Positions 15,902 to 24,887 are shown, counted from the first letter of the stretch. The stretch is DNA of 64,000 nucleotides from VBKO01 sp036393835 (GCA_036393835.1 DASWGI010000034.1:16870-80869); one strand, 5' to 3'. Notes: generated by a model from the letters alone, not told the origin. Translations and numbers: made by a program.

Positions 15902-16716
15902 GGCGCGGCCGTCCATGCCGAAAGGCAGAAGGGCCGGTCCAGGTCGCGCGCGCTGACCAGGAAGGTGAAGGCGTGCTCGCCCGCGGGCGCCGCCGCGTCC
16001 AGTCGGCGCCAACCCGGTTCGGGAGGGGCGGTGGGCGGCACGGTCAGCGTCGCGAGCGGCGCGCCGTCGACCTGCACGTCCACGCGCACCGGGCCGCGAA
16101 AGCCCTGGTACGCGCGCTCGCCGACGATGCCGGCGCGCACGTGCAGGATCCCGCCCTCGCCGCGGGCCTGAAGCCGCCCGGGATCGGCGGGCCGGCCGAT
16201 GCGCAAAAGCGTGCACTGGCGCGGCACGTAGTCGACCTCGTGCTCCTCGAGCGGGCTGGTGAGGAACGAGAGCACGCGCGGGCCGTGCAGCTCCCACGGC
16301 TGCAGCGACAGGGCGCCGAAATGCACCTCGTCGCCCGGGGTGGCACCCCGCTCGCGCAGCGCCGCGCGTGCGCGCGCCAGGTGGGCGAGCGGCACGCGGG
16401 GCAGCGCCAAAAGCCACAGCCGCTCGACGCCGGGATAGTCCGCCGCGCGCAGGTCCTCCTCGGTGCGCACCGGCAGCGACCGGACGAACAGGCGCGCCCG
16501 CTCCGCCCAGGGCGGCCAGAGCTGGACGGCGTCGGCGAGCCCGGCGCGCACCCGCAGCGCCGCCGCCGCCTCGGCCCAGTCGCCGTTCCCCGGCAGGCGC
16601 AGGGGCAAGGTGAGGTCGAACAGCAGCGCGGACGCGCCCACCGCCGCGATCGCCAGGAGCGGAGCGGACCACGCCCGATCGCTCCGGCGCCGGGCCGGCG
16701 CGGAGGGGCCCTCCAC
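15898..16716 (-). CDS. Membrane-anchored hypothetical protein, possible GT39 partner
   Basis: A 272-residue protein with one N-terminal membrane segment (APLLAIAAVGASALLFDLTLPL) and a large extracytoplasmic domain. That domain begins with GNGDWAEAAAALRVRAGLAD and ends with a beta-rich part containing VRVDVQVDGAPLATLTVPP. The layout recalls the C-terminal periplasmic domains of membrane glycosyltransferases, here as a separate protein. The GTG start shares its first base with the stop of carG (TAGTG) and its own stop overlaps the GT39 start (ATGA). This coupling argues that it works with the transferase. No catalytic motif is recognised. Confidence 0.75.
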   Translation of the reverse strand: MEGPSAPARRRSDRAWSAPLLAIAAVGASALLFDLTLPLRLPGNGDWAEAAAALRVRAGLADAVQLWPPWAERARLFVRSLPVRTEEDLRAADYPGVERLWLLALPRVPLAHLARARAALRERGATPGDEVHFGALSLQPWELHGPRVLSFLTSPLEEHEVDYVPRQCTLLRIGRPADPGRLQARGEGGILHVRAGIVGERAYQGFRGPVRVDVQVDGAPLATLTVPPTAPPEPGWRRLDAAAPAGEHAFTFLVSARDLDRPFCLSAWTAAP

Positions 16717-17252
16717 TACGACTGCCCGAGCTTGATCTTCCGCTCGCTCTTCTCCCGGTCGTACAGGCAGAGCGCGACCTCGGGGTACTGCGTGAACCCC
16801 GGCGACCACTCCGGGTTCATCGCGCACCGCGGATCGAAGCAGTGGTGCAGTTCCCAGAGGTGCCCGACGTGGTGCGCGGCGCGCTTGGCGAGCCCCACGT
16901 CGAGCGGCAGCTCGCCCTTCGCGCCCAGGCCGTGGCTGGTGACCACCGCGCGCCCCCCGCCGAACTGGGGGAAGCCCGTCATCGGGCCCTTGCCCATCGG
17001 TCCTTCCGGCGCGGTCAGCGGCGCGCTGGTCAAGTAGACGATCTTGTCGTCCGCGTAGAGCTGCGTGTCGTCGTCGATCTCCTCCAGCAGCTTGGGCGCC
17101 TCGTACGATTCCTGGTCGTCGGCGAGCGCCGACTCGGGCAGCTCCGCCTCGCCTTCGATCTCGCAGCCCATGCCGTAGGCGGCGTGGAGCCGGCGGGCGA
17201 CGTGCTCCAGCACTTCCGAAGGAAACTCTCCCAGCGTGACCAGCCGGATCAT
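16716..17252 (-). CDS. carG: CarG-like zinc-binding protein, archaemetzincin fold without catalytic Glu
   Basis: A 178-residue protein whose C-terminal half matches the archaemetzincin motif HExxHxxGxxHCxxxxCxM, but with changes: H127-H128-V-G-H131-L-W-E-L-H-H137-C138-F-D-P-R-C143-A-M. The three zinc-binding histidines and the first two structural cysteines are kept, while the catalytic glutamate is replaced by His128. The second CxxC pair of true archaemetzincins is not seen. In Myxococcus, CarG is a zinc-bound, non-proteolytic partner of CarD, encoded next to it. The ATGA overlap with the carD stop supports the same assignment here. It probably acts in transcription with CarD rather than as a protease. 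Confidence 0.85.
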   Translation of the reverse strand: MIRLVTLGEFPSEVLEHVARRLHAAYGMGCEIEGEAELPESALADDQESYEAPKLLEEIDDDTQLYADDKIVYLTSAPLTAPEGPMGKGPMTGFPQFGGGRAVVTSHGLGAKGELPLDVGLAKRAAHHVGHLWELHHCFDPRCAMNPEWSPGFTQYPEVALCLYDREKSERKIKLGQS

Positions 17253-18502
17253 CGCTTGCCCTTTCCGGCCGGCTTCTTCGCCGCCGCCTTCTTGGCGGGC
17301 TTCTTCGCGGCCGCCTTCTTCGCGGGCTTCTTCGCGGCGGGCTTCTTCGACTTCGCGGCCGGCTTGGCGGCCTTCTTCGCGGGCGCAGGCTTCGCCTTGG
17401 ACGGCGCGGGCCTGCCCGGCGCCCTGGCCGCGGGCTTCGCCGGCGCGAGCACCTTGGCCGCGACTTCCAGCGCCTTGGCGGCGATCGACCGGGCGACGCC
17501 GCGTGCCTCCTCGCCGCCGGCAGGGCGCGCGTCGGCGCGTTTCGGCTCCGGCCCCGCGGGCGGCCCCGCCTTGGGCGCGGCCGCGGGCGCGGGTCCGCGC
17601 TTGGCCTGCGGCCTGGTCGTCCCGGGCGGAGCGTGCAGCTTCGCGCTCGGCTGCGCCGCCGCGTCCTCGTGGGTGGCCTCGAGAGCGTCCTTGGCAAGCT
17701 CGTCCAGCGGCTCCGGCTCCTCCTCCCCGGCCGTGACGCGCATCGCCCGCTGCCGCACCAGGTCCTTCGTCTCGGCGGGATCGGCGATGTCCGACTCCTC
17801 CGTATCCGCCGCCTGGGCGGCCTTCGACTCGCCGCCGCCTTCCACGTCGACCTCGCCGAAAGCCATCTCGTCGTCCATCTCGTCGTCGGCCGCGCGCGAG
17901 GCCGGCCGCGCCGCGCCGACGCTCGAGCCGGGCACCGCGAGCGCGGCGGGCTGCAGCGGCTTGCCCTTGCGCTTCATGCCCGGAGGGGGCCAGAGCGCGT
18001 AGTCCAGGTTGTCCTCGGCGACGTGCAGCGGGAGGTTCATCGCGGCGGCGATCTCGCCGACCAGCAGGTGCCGCGCGCTGTCGTACAGCTCGCGCTCCTT
18101 CTGCGGGAGCGGACGCACCCGGCTCAGCGCGTGCAGGCCCTTGAGCACGTCGAGCGTGCCCTGCAGCCCGCCGCCCGTCATCCGGTCCGCGTTCTCCCGG
18201 TGCCGCACCTTCCAGTCGAGCTGCGGATCGTCCCCGGGCGCGGCGAGCTGGTCGAACATGTCGTCGATGGCGGCGACGCTCGCCACCTTGCGCAGCCCGA
18301 TGCCCATCACCTTGGCGCGCGGCACCATCACCGTCGCGCCGTCCTCTTCGCGCGACAGGGTGACGACCTCCCAGTCGCGGCCGGCGATCTGCTTCACCTC
18401 CACGCCGGTGATGCGGCAGATGCCCTGGTTCGGGTACACGACGCGGTCGCCGATGTGCAGGCTGCCGTCGCCGATCTGGATCTCGGTGCCCTTGTTCGCC
18501 AT
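17249..18502 (-). CDS. carD: CarD global transcription regulator with histone H1-like tail
   Basis: A 417-residue regulator. Residues 1-160 form the CarD/CdnL-type domain (IGDRVVYPNQGICRITGVE, then VMVPRAKVMGIGLRKVAS), which contacts the RNA polymerase beta subunit. A linker around 205-270 is acidic. The C-terminal 90 residues are Lys/Ala/Pro repeats (KKPAKKAAAKK), like eukaryotic histone H1. M. xanthus CarD instead ends in HMGA AT-hooks, and Anaeromyxobacter CarD is known to carry an H1-like tail, which this matches. With CarG it controls light, development and ECF-sigma-dependent genes in myxobacteria. The start has no Shine-Dalgarno sequence, and a TTGACC-17-TACCGG promoter places transcription start only a few bases upstream. 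Confidence 0.92.
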   Translation of the reverse strand: MANKGTEIQIGDGSLHIGDRVVYPNQGICRITGVEVKQIAGRDWEVVTLSREEDGATVMVPRAKVMGIGLRKVASVAAIDDMFDQLAAPGDDPQLDWKVRHRENADRMTGGGLQGTLDVLKGLHALSRVRPLPQKERELYDSARHLLVGEIAAAMNLPLHVAEDNLDYALWPPPGMKRKGKPLQPAALAVPGSSVGAARPASRAADDEMDDEMAFGEVDVEGGGESKAAQAADTEESDIADPAETKDLVRQRAMRVTAGEEEPEPLDELAKDALEATHEDAAAQPSAKLHAPPGTTRPQAKRGPAPAAAPKAGPPAGPEPKRADARPAGGEEARGVARSIAAKALEVAAKVLAPAKPAARAPGRPAPSKAKPAPAKKAAKPAAKSKKPAAKKPAKKAAAKKPAKKAAAKKPAGKGKR

Positions 18503-18512
18503 CGCGCCCGAT

Positions 18513-18541
18513 CCGGTACACCGCGCGCCCCGAGCGGTCAA
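18513..18541 (-). promoter_or_regulatory. carD promoter candidate
   Basis: Read on the minus strand: -35 TTGACC at 18541-18536, a 17-base spacer and -10 TACCGG at 18518-18513. Predicted transcription start is near 18506, only about 4 bases before the carD ATG at 18502, implying a leaderless or nearly leaderless message. Confidence 0.5.
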
Positions 18542-18569
18542 CGCGCCTCGAGCGCCTGCAAAGCGCAGC

Positions 18570-18587
18570 GCCGCCGAATACGGCGGC
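18570..18587 (-). terminator. Hairpin terminator-like repeat, copy 1
   Basis: GCCGCCG-AATA-CGGCGGC makes a perfect 7-bp stem with a 4-base loop. Read on the minus strand it is followed by GCTGCGCTT. It lies just after the end of the broken TetR-type reading frame on the same strand. The same hairpin and trailer occur at 44475 and, with a variant stem, at 59335. Confidence 0.5.
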
Positions 18588-18595
18588 GGCTGGCC

Positions 18596-18775
18596 TCACT
18601 CGATCCCGAGGTACCGGAGGAACATCCGCTGGAGCTCGGACTCGAGCTTCGCCTGCGGCACGCGCCGCGAACCCTGCAGGGGCTTGCGGTGACCACCAGC
18701 TGGCGCATCGCCAAGGTCACCGCGAGCAGCCCGGCGCGCAGCGCCAGCTCCGGATCCTGCGGCGCGCAGCAGTGC
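18596..18775 (-). pseudogene. TetR-family regulator C-terminal remnant, frameshifted
   Basis: Two minus-strand frames can be joined to read like the end of a TetR/AcrR regulator. One gives APQDPELALRAGLLAVTLAM then RQLVVTAS (about 18775-18690). The other continues with VPQAKLESELQRMFLRYLGIE and stops at 18596. ELxRMFLRYLG is typical of TetR C-termini. No helix-turn-helix or start is left upstream. A regulator once divergent from the acyl-CoA dehydrogenase would be a normal arrangement for fatty-acid genes. The reading is by eye, and the frameshift could also be a sequencing error. Confidence 0.4.
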
Positions 18776-19019
18776 GTCCGGCACTCCCCACATGCCGCTC
18801 CCCGCCGCGCAGCTGGCGCTCGCGGTCCTCACGGCCGGGTTGCGGATGTGGGGAGCGCGGACCTTCGAGCGCCGGGCGATCGGCTGATTTCCTCGCCAGC
18901 CGGGTGGGCGCTAGGTGCTGCTCTACAGGCGGGCAGTTGCGCGGCGCGTCCAGAGACACTAACTTCTGACATGACGCCGAGCGTCATCAACTGTAAGCGA
19001 GGGTGCGCGAGGAGCGTAC
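18776..19019. other. Intergenic region upstream of the acyl-CoA dehydrogenase
   Basis: The 517 bases between carD and the dehydrogenase gene hold the carD promoter, a hairpin, the TetR remnant and this stretch. A 31-codon open frame (about 18791-18886, plus) starting MPLPAAQLALAV is visible but has no ribosome-binding site and is not called. The right end contains the palindrome listed next and a GAGGAG ribosome-binding site about 7 bases before the ATG. Confidence 0.4.
18971..18987 (+). promoter_or_regulatory. Perfect palindromic operator candidate
   Basis: ATGACGC-CGA-GCGTCAT is an exact 7-3-7 inverted repeat ending 32 bases before the acyl-CoA dehydrogenase start. Size and symmetry fit a TetR-type dimer site. 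With the TetR remnant nearby it may be an orphan operator, or be bound by a regulator elsewhere. Confidence 0.5.
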
Positions 19020-20852
<1,833 letters not shown>

Positions 20853-20923
20853 GCTCGCCTCTTACCTCTCCCGACACCCGTGCGCAGATTCGCGCGGGGA
20901 CAGAACGAGGGCGAGGGGGGCGT

Positions 20924-21745
20924 GTGCGCAATTCAGAGCCAGGGCGGTCGGGAGCAGTCAGGCCGCTGTGGTCGGAGGCGGACAGCCTGCGGGAGCGGGT
21001 CGCGGACGCGCCCGCGCTGTTCGGGTTCTTCTCGTTCGACGCCGCGCTGGCGCAGCACGCGTCGCACGGCCACCTGCGCACCAATCCCGCAGCGCGCGCG
21101 GCGCTCATCCGGTTGTGTGCGGCGCCGAACACGCGCGGAGCGGTGATCTCCGGCCGCCGCGTCGAGACCCTCCAGCGCCGCCTGCGGCTGCACCGGCTCG
21201 GCTACGTCGGCGTGCACGGAGCCGAGGTGCAGAATTTCGGCTTGCGGCTCGTCACCGAGCCCGACCTCGAGGAGGCCGAGCAGGCGATCGGCCGGCTGCG
21301 CAAGGCGTGCGCGAGGGTCCCCGCCCTGCAGGCGCCGGGCATCGCGGTCGAGGACCGCGTCTGGGCGCTCGTGCTGCACCTGCGCCATGCCGCCACCGCG
21401 GACCAGATCGCGGCGGCGGAGCATTTCGGCCGCCTCACCGCGGCGGAAGGCCTGCGCCTGCGGCGCGGCAACGATTCCGTGCAGGCGTGCACGCAGGGGG
21501 CGAGCGTCGGACGCGCGGCGCTCGGGCTCCTCGCCGGCCTTCGCGCCGCGCTGCCGGTCTACGTGGGCGCCGGCGACGCCGACGAGGAAGGCTTCGCAGC
21601 CGTCCAGCGCTTCGGCGGGATCACCGTGCACGTCGGACCGCCGCCGCGGACGGGGACCGCCGCCCGCTGGCACGTCGCCGACTGCGGCGAGGTCATCCGG
21701 CTGATCCACTGGCTGGCCGACGCCCGCCGCCGCGGCCAGAGGTAG
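20924..21745 (+). CDS. Trehalose-phosphatase-like HAD protein lacking catalytic residues
   Basis: A 273-residue protein whose order of motifs follows trehalose-6-phosphate phosphatase (OtsB) of the HAD superfamily: a motif I region FFSFDAALAQ, RGAVISGRRVETLQRRL, YVGVHGAEVQ, and a motif IV-like VGAGDADEEGF (D218). However motif I DxDGTL reads S37-F-D39-A-A-L, so the nucleophilic aspartate is gone, and the lysine motif before the acid motif is also not evident. It is probably not an active phosphatase and may have a binding or regulatory role. The GTG at 20924 has a G-rich GAGGGGGG ribosome-binding site. No trehalose-phosphate synthase gene is nearby. Confidence 0.65.
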   Translation: MRNSEPGRSGAVRPLWSEADSLRERVADAPALFGFFSFDAALAQHASHGHLRTNPAARAALIRLCAAPNTRGAVISGRRVETLQRRLRLHRLGYVGVHGAEVQNFGLRLVTEPDLEEAEQAIGRLRKACARVPALQAPGIAVEDRVWALVLHLRHAATADQIAAAEHFGRLTAAEGLRLRRGNDSVQACTQGASVGRAALGLLAGLRAALPVYVGAGDADEEGFAAVQRFGGITVHVGPPPRTGTAARWHVADCGEVIRLIHWLADARRRGQR

Positions 21746-21807
21746 CCGCGGGCGCCGATCAACCCCAGCGCTAAGTTCGGATTGGCGGTGATCAGTTGGG
21801 GGGTCGA

Positions 21808-21849
21808 GGGGGGAGCGAGCTCCCCCCTTGTGGAGGCGCCGAAGGCGCC
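21808..21849. terminator. Two consecutive GC hairpins
   Basis: GGGGGGAGC-GA-GCTCCCCCC (21808-21827) is a 9-bp perfect stem followed by TTGT. GGCGCC-GAA-GGCGCC (21835-21849) follows 7 bases later. Both lie in the 185-base gap after the HAD-like gene and before the aminopeptidase, and probably end transcription of the former. The rest of the gap shows nothing else clear. Confidence 0.5.
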
Positions 21850-21930
21850 GGATCGAAGAGCGTCGCGTTCGTGGCAGGGCGGTGTCAACCCAAGCGAACC
21901 GTGGGGTGGGGGTATGGTAGGACACGCCGC

Positions 21931-23694
21931 GTGGCGCGCCTGGATCCGCACAGCTACGCCGACTCCGAGCAGCCGCTCACCGAGCGCATCGATCTGGCGC
22001 TCAGGGTCGACTTCGCCCAGCGGGTGCTCTCCGGCGAGGTGCTGCTGACGCTGCGCGAGGCTTCCGCTGGACCGCTCGACCTGGACACGCGCGACCTGCG
22101 CATCGGCGCGGTGGAGACGCCCGACAAGAAGCCGCTCCGGTACGAGCTGGCCCCGCCCGAGCGCATCCTGGGGACGCGCCTGCGCGTGCACCTGGCCCCG
22201 GGCACCCGCGCAATTCGCGTCCGCTACTCGACCTCGCCCGAGGCTTCGGCGCTGCAGTGGCTCGGGCCTTCGCAGACCGCGGGCGGGCAGCATCCCTATC
22301 TCTACAGCCAGTGCCAGCCCATCCACGCGCGGTCGCTGGCGCCGCTGCAGGACACCGCGCGCATCCGCATCCGCGCCGGAGCGCGGTTCACCGTTCCCGC
22401 GTACCTGCGCGCGCTGATGGCCGCGGCCCCGCTCGGCCGCGAGCCGGCGGGCGAGGGCGAGATGGTCGACCTGTTCGAGATGCCCCAAAAGGTCCCGCCG
22501 TACCTGCTCGCCTTCGCCGTCGGGGACCTGTCGCCCCGGCAGCTCTCGCAGCGGTCGGCGGTGTGGGCCGAGCGCAGCGTCGCCGATGCGGCGGCGTGGG
22601 AGCTGGACGGCGTGGAGACCATGCTGCAGGTCGCGGAGGACCTGTTCGGCCCGTACGAATGGGAGCGCTACGACGTCCTGGTGATGCCGCCCTCGTTCCC
22701 GTTCGGCGGCATGGAGAACCCGCGGCTCACCTTCGCCACGCCCTCGCTGCTCGCCGGCGATCGCTCGCTGGTCAACGTCATCGCCCACGAGCTGGCCCAC
22801 GCCTGGACCGGCAATCTGGTCTCCAACGCCACGCTCGAGCACTTCTGGCTGAACGAGGGCTTCACCGTCTACGCCGAGCGCCGCATCCTCGAGGCGCTGG
22901 AGGGCACCGAGGCCGCGGAGCTGCACGCCGCGGTCGGGCTGCACGAGCTGGAGGTGTCGCTGCAGCGGTTCGCCCAGCGGCCCGAGCTGACGCGGCTGCG
23001 CACCGAGATGGAGGGCGTGGATCCGGACGAGGCGTACTCCACCGTCCCGTACGAGAAGGGCTACCTGTTCCTGCGGCGCCTCGAGGAGCTGGCCGGCCGC
23101 GACCGCTGGGACCGTTTCCTGCGCGCCTACCTGGAGCGGTTCCGGTTCCAATCGATCGTCACCGACGACTTCCTGCGGTTCCTCGACGAGCGCCTGCCGG
23201 GCGTTTCGGCGCGAGCGGGCGCGAAACGCTGGATCGACGGTCCGGGGTTGCCCCCCGACGCGCCGCGGCCCCAGTCGCGCCGGCTGGACGAGCTGCGCGA
23301 GATGGCGCGGCGGGTGGGGGAGGGCGTGCTGCCGGACGAGAACGCGGCGGTCCGCCTGCAGCCCACCGAGCTGCTCGTCTTCCTGCAGTCGCTGCCGGAG
23401 CTGCCTCCGGAAGTGTGCGATCAGCTCGACTCGCTGCTCGGCCTCTCCCGCCGCCGCAGCCTCGAGCTGCGGCACACCTTCGTCCTGGTGCAGCTGCGCG
23501 CCGGGGCCCTTGCAGGGCGCGAGGCCGCGCGCCGGGTGCTGCGCGAGACCGGCCGGATCAAGTACCTGCGGCCCGTCTACACCGAGTTGGCCCGCCGCCC
23601 GCAGACGCGCACCCTGGCCCGGGAGATCTACGAGGAGGCGCGCGCCTCGTACCACCCGATCGCGCGCACGGTGGTGGAGTCGATCCTCGGGTGA
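21931..23694 (+). CDS. M1-family aminopeptidase (leukotriene A4 hydrolase-like)
   Basis: A 587-residue zinc aminopeptidase. It has the exopeptidase motif GGMEN (259-263), the zinc site H286-E-L-A-H290 with third ligand E309 in WLNEGFTVYAERR (HExxHx18E), and a C-terminal armadillo-like helical domain. Overall length and the YSQCQPIHARSLAPLQDT block match the leukotriene A4 hydrolase branch, whose bacterial members are aminopeptidases. It is predicted cytoplasmic, with no signal peptide. The GTG at 21931 follows TAGGA at 8 bases. It converges with the cyclic-nucleotide-domain gene 10 bases downstream. Confidence 0.92.
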   Translation: MARLDPHSYADSEQPLTERIDLALRVDFAQRVLSGEVLLTLREASAGPLDLDTRDLRIGAVETPDKKPLRYELAPPERILGTRLRVHLAPGTRAIRVRYSTSPEASALQWLGPSQTAGGQHPYLYSQCQPIHARSLAPLQDTARIRIRAGARFTVPAYLRALMAAAPLGREPAGEGEMVDLFEMPQKVPPYLLAFAVGDLSPRQLSQRSAVWAERSVADAAAWELDGVETMLQVAEDLFGPYEWERYDVLVMPPSFPFGGMENPRLTFATPSLLAGDRSLVNVIAHELAHAWTGNLVSNATLEHFWLNEGFTVYAERRILEALEGTEAAELHAAVGLHELEVSLQRFAQRPELTRLRTEMEGVDPDEAYSTVPYEKGYLFLRRLEELAGRDRWDRFLRAYLERFRFQSIVTDDFLRFLDERLPGVSARAGAKRWIDGPGLPPDAPRPQSRRLDELREMARRVGEGVLPDENAAVRLQPTELLVFLQSLPELPPEVCDQLDSLLGLSRRRSLELRHTFVLVQLRAGALAGREAARRVLRETGRIKYLRPVYTELARRPQTRTLAREIYEEARASYHPIARTVVESILG

Positions 23695-23704
23695 ATCCCC
23701 CCGA

Positions 23705-24202
23705 TCAGTGATGCTCGGGAGCGTGGTCCAGCCCGGCCAGGCGCGTCAGGTGCGCGATGCGGGCGCCGGCCTTGCGCAGCCGGCGGCAGAGCTCGCGATT
23801 GATGTTCTGCAGGACCAGCACGTAGGCCTTCAGATCCTGCTTGTAGAGCTGGTAGAGGTCCTTGCTGTCCAGCTCGAGCAGCTTGGTGTCCTTCTCCGCG
23901 GTGATGGTGAACGGCCGCGGCTCCATCTCGATCAGCGTGGTCACGCCGACGAAATCGCCGGGCCGGAAGAGGAGCATGCGGACGTCGCTTCCGTCCTCGC
24001 ACTTCCGCGTGGCGTAGAGGGTGCCCGAGAGCACGATGTACATCGAGTTCCCGGTCTCTCCCTCTCGGAGTACGACCTCGCCCTTTTTGAACTCTTTCTC
24101 GCGCAGCATGTCGGCCAGGCGGTCGAAGACCGGCGTTCCCGCAAGCCCGCCGAAGAACGATGTCTTCGCGAGGAACTCCTTCAGGGGGGCCGCCTCGGCC
24201 AT
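23705..24202 (-). CDS. Single cyclic-nucleotide-binding-domain protein
   Basis: A 165-residue protein made of one CAP-type cNMP-binding beta-roll (FKKGEVVLREGETGNSMYIV then GTLYATRKCEDGS) and a C-terminal helix, with no helix-turn-helix. It is therefore not a Crp-type DNA binder. The phosphate-binding cassette reads PGDFVGVTTLIEMEPRPFTI: the arginine is kept, but the usual GE(L/I)A and the (S/T)A after the arginine are not, so nucleotide binding is doubtful. Such stand-alone domains often regulate a partner. Its start lies upstream of mraZ on the opposite strand, sharing a 181-base intergenic region. Confidence 0.82.
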   Translation of the reverse strand: MAEAAPLKEFLAKTSFFGGLAGTPVFDRLADMLREKEFKKGEVVLREGETGNSMYIVLSGTLYATRKCEDGSDVRMLLFRPGDFVGVTTLIEMEPRPFTITAEKDTKLLELDSKDLYQLYKQDLKAYVLVLQNINRELCRRLRKAGARIAHLTRLAGLDHAPEHH

Positions 24203-24283
24203 GCGTCCATAGTACGCCTCCTCCGCACTCCCACAGACCCCCACCCGCCGAGCGCGACCCGCAGGGGGAATCGCCTCGCGAGG

Positions 24284-24297
24284 CCCCACCTGTGGGG
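24284..24297. other. Small hairpin upstream of mraZ
   Basis: CCCCAC-CT-GTGGGG is a 6-bp stem in the region between the cNMP-domain gene and mraZ, next to the palindrome GCCTCGCGAGGC (24273-24284). Possible operator or insulator; no function is shown. Confidence 0.25.
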
Positions 24298-24321
24298 CTG
24301 CTCGGCAGTTCAGGCGAGAGC

Positions 24322-24354
24322 TTGCTTGACAGCCCGGGGACCTTCGCCGAGTCT
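24322..24354 (+). promoter_or_regulatory. dcw cluster promoter candidate (Pmra)
   Basis: GCTTGCTTGACAGCCC at 24322-24337 includes TTGACA (24326-24331) and is identical over 16 bases to the element before the pal-like gene. A weak -10 (GAGTCT) sits 17 bases later. It is the only strong -35 ahead of mraZ. Confidence 0.5.
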
Positions 24355-24364
24355 GCGCATGCGG

Positions 24365-24389
24365 TGGATCGAAGTGGGAAGAAATGGAA
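24365..24389 (+). promoter_or_regulatory. MraZ-box array
   Basis: TGGAT (24365), TGGGA (24375) and TGGAA (24385) are direct repeats exactly 10 bp apart. MraZ in E. coli binds three TGGGN repeats separated by 5 bases in its own promoter region, so this is the expected autorepression site. The third repeat overlaps the ATG at 24384, which bears on the choice of the mraZ start. Confidence 0.65.
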
Positions 24390-24878
24390 AGCAGGACCCC
24401 ACCGCGGATCGAGGAGCCACGGGTCGTGTCCTTCACCGGCGTCTACCAGCACCAGATCGACGCGAAGGGGCGGACCAGCCTGCCTTCGCGCTTTCGCGAG
24501 GTGCTCGCGGCGCAGGGCGCGGACAAGCTGTTCGTGACCACCGACCTGTTCGATTCCTGCCTGCAGGCGTACGCGCCCGCGCAGTGGACGGCCTTCACCC
24601 AGAAGGTGGCCGCGCTCTCCCAGTTCGATCCCTCGGTGCGCCTCTTGGTGCGCAGCTTCGTCGCGCCCGCGCAGGAGTGCCCGGTCGACAAGGTGGGCCG
24701 CATCCTCATCCCGCCGCCGCTGCGCGAGCACGCCGGTCTCGCCGACGAGGTCACCTGGGCGGGCACGGTGGAGCGCATCGAGATCTGGTCGCCCGCGCGC
24801 TGGCTGGAGACGCAGAAGGCGGCGCGCGCACCCGAGGCCCAGGCGCAGCTTGCAGCGCGCCTCCACCAGCTTCTCTAG
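24384..24878 (+). CDS. mraZ: Transcriptional regulator MraZ
   Basis: A 164-residue MraZ with two tandem SpoVT/AbrB-like swapped-hairpin domains, each carrying the DxxGRxxxPxxxR pattern: DAKGRTSLPSRFREVL in the first half and DKVGRILIPPPLREHA in the second. It is a ring-forming DNA-binding repressor of the dcw operon. The N-terminus before FTGVYQHQIDAKGR is about 15 residues longer than usual. The ATG at 24384 has GGGAAGAA upstream but overlaps the third MraZ box. A GTG at 24426 with GAGGAG nine bases upstream would give a standard 150-residue protein and is a serious alternative. Confidence 0.93.
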   Translation: MESRTPPRIEEPRVVSFTGVYQHQIDAKGRTSLPSRFREVLAAQGADKLFVTTDLFDSCLQAYAPAQWTAFTQKVAALSQFDPSVRLLVRSFVAPAQECPVDKVGRILIPPPLREHAGLADEVTWAGTVERIEIWSPARWLETQKAARAPEAQAQLAARLHQLL

Positions 24879-24887
24879 GAGACGACG

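Noticed and set aside
15973..17037. A plus-strand open frame opposite the membrane protein and carG
   Set aside because: Antisense of coupled genes with ATGA/TAGTG junctions; rich in Arg/His/Gln with no motif.
18791..18886. A 31-codon plus-strand open frame starting MPLPAAQLALAV
   Set aside because: It has no ribosome-binding site, sits antisense and adjacent to the TetR remnant, and is too short to support.
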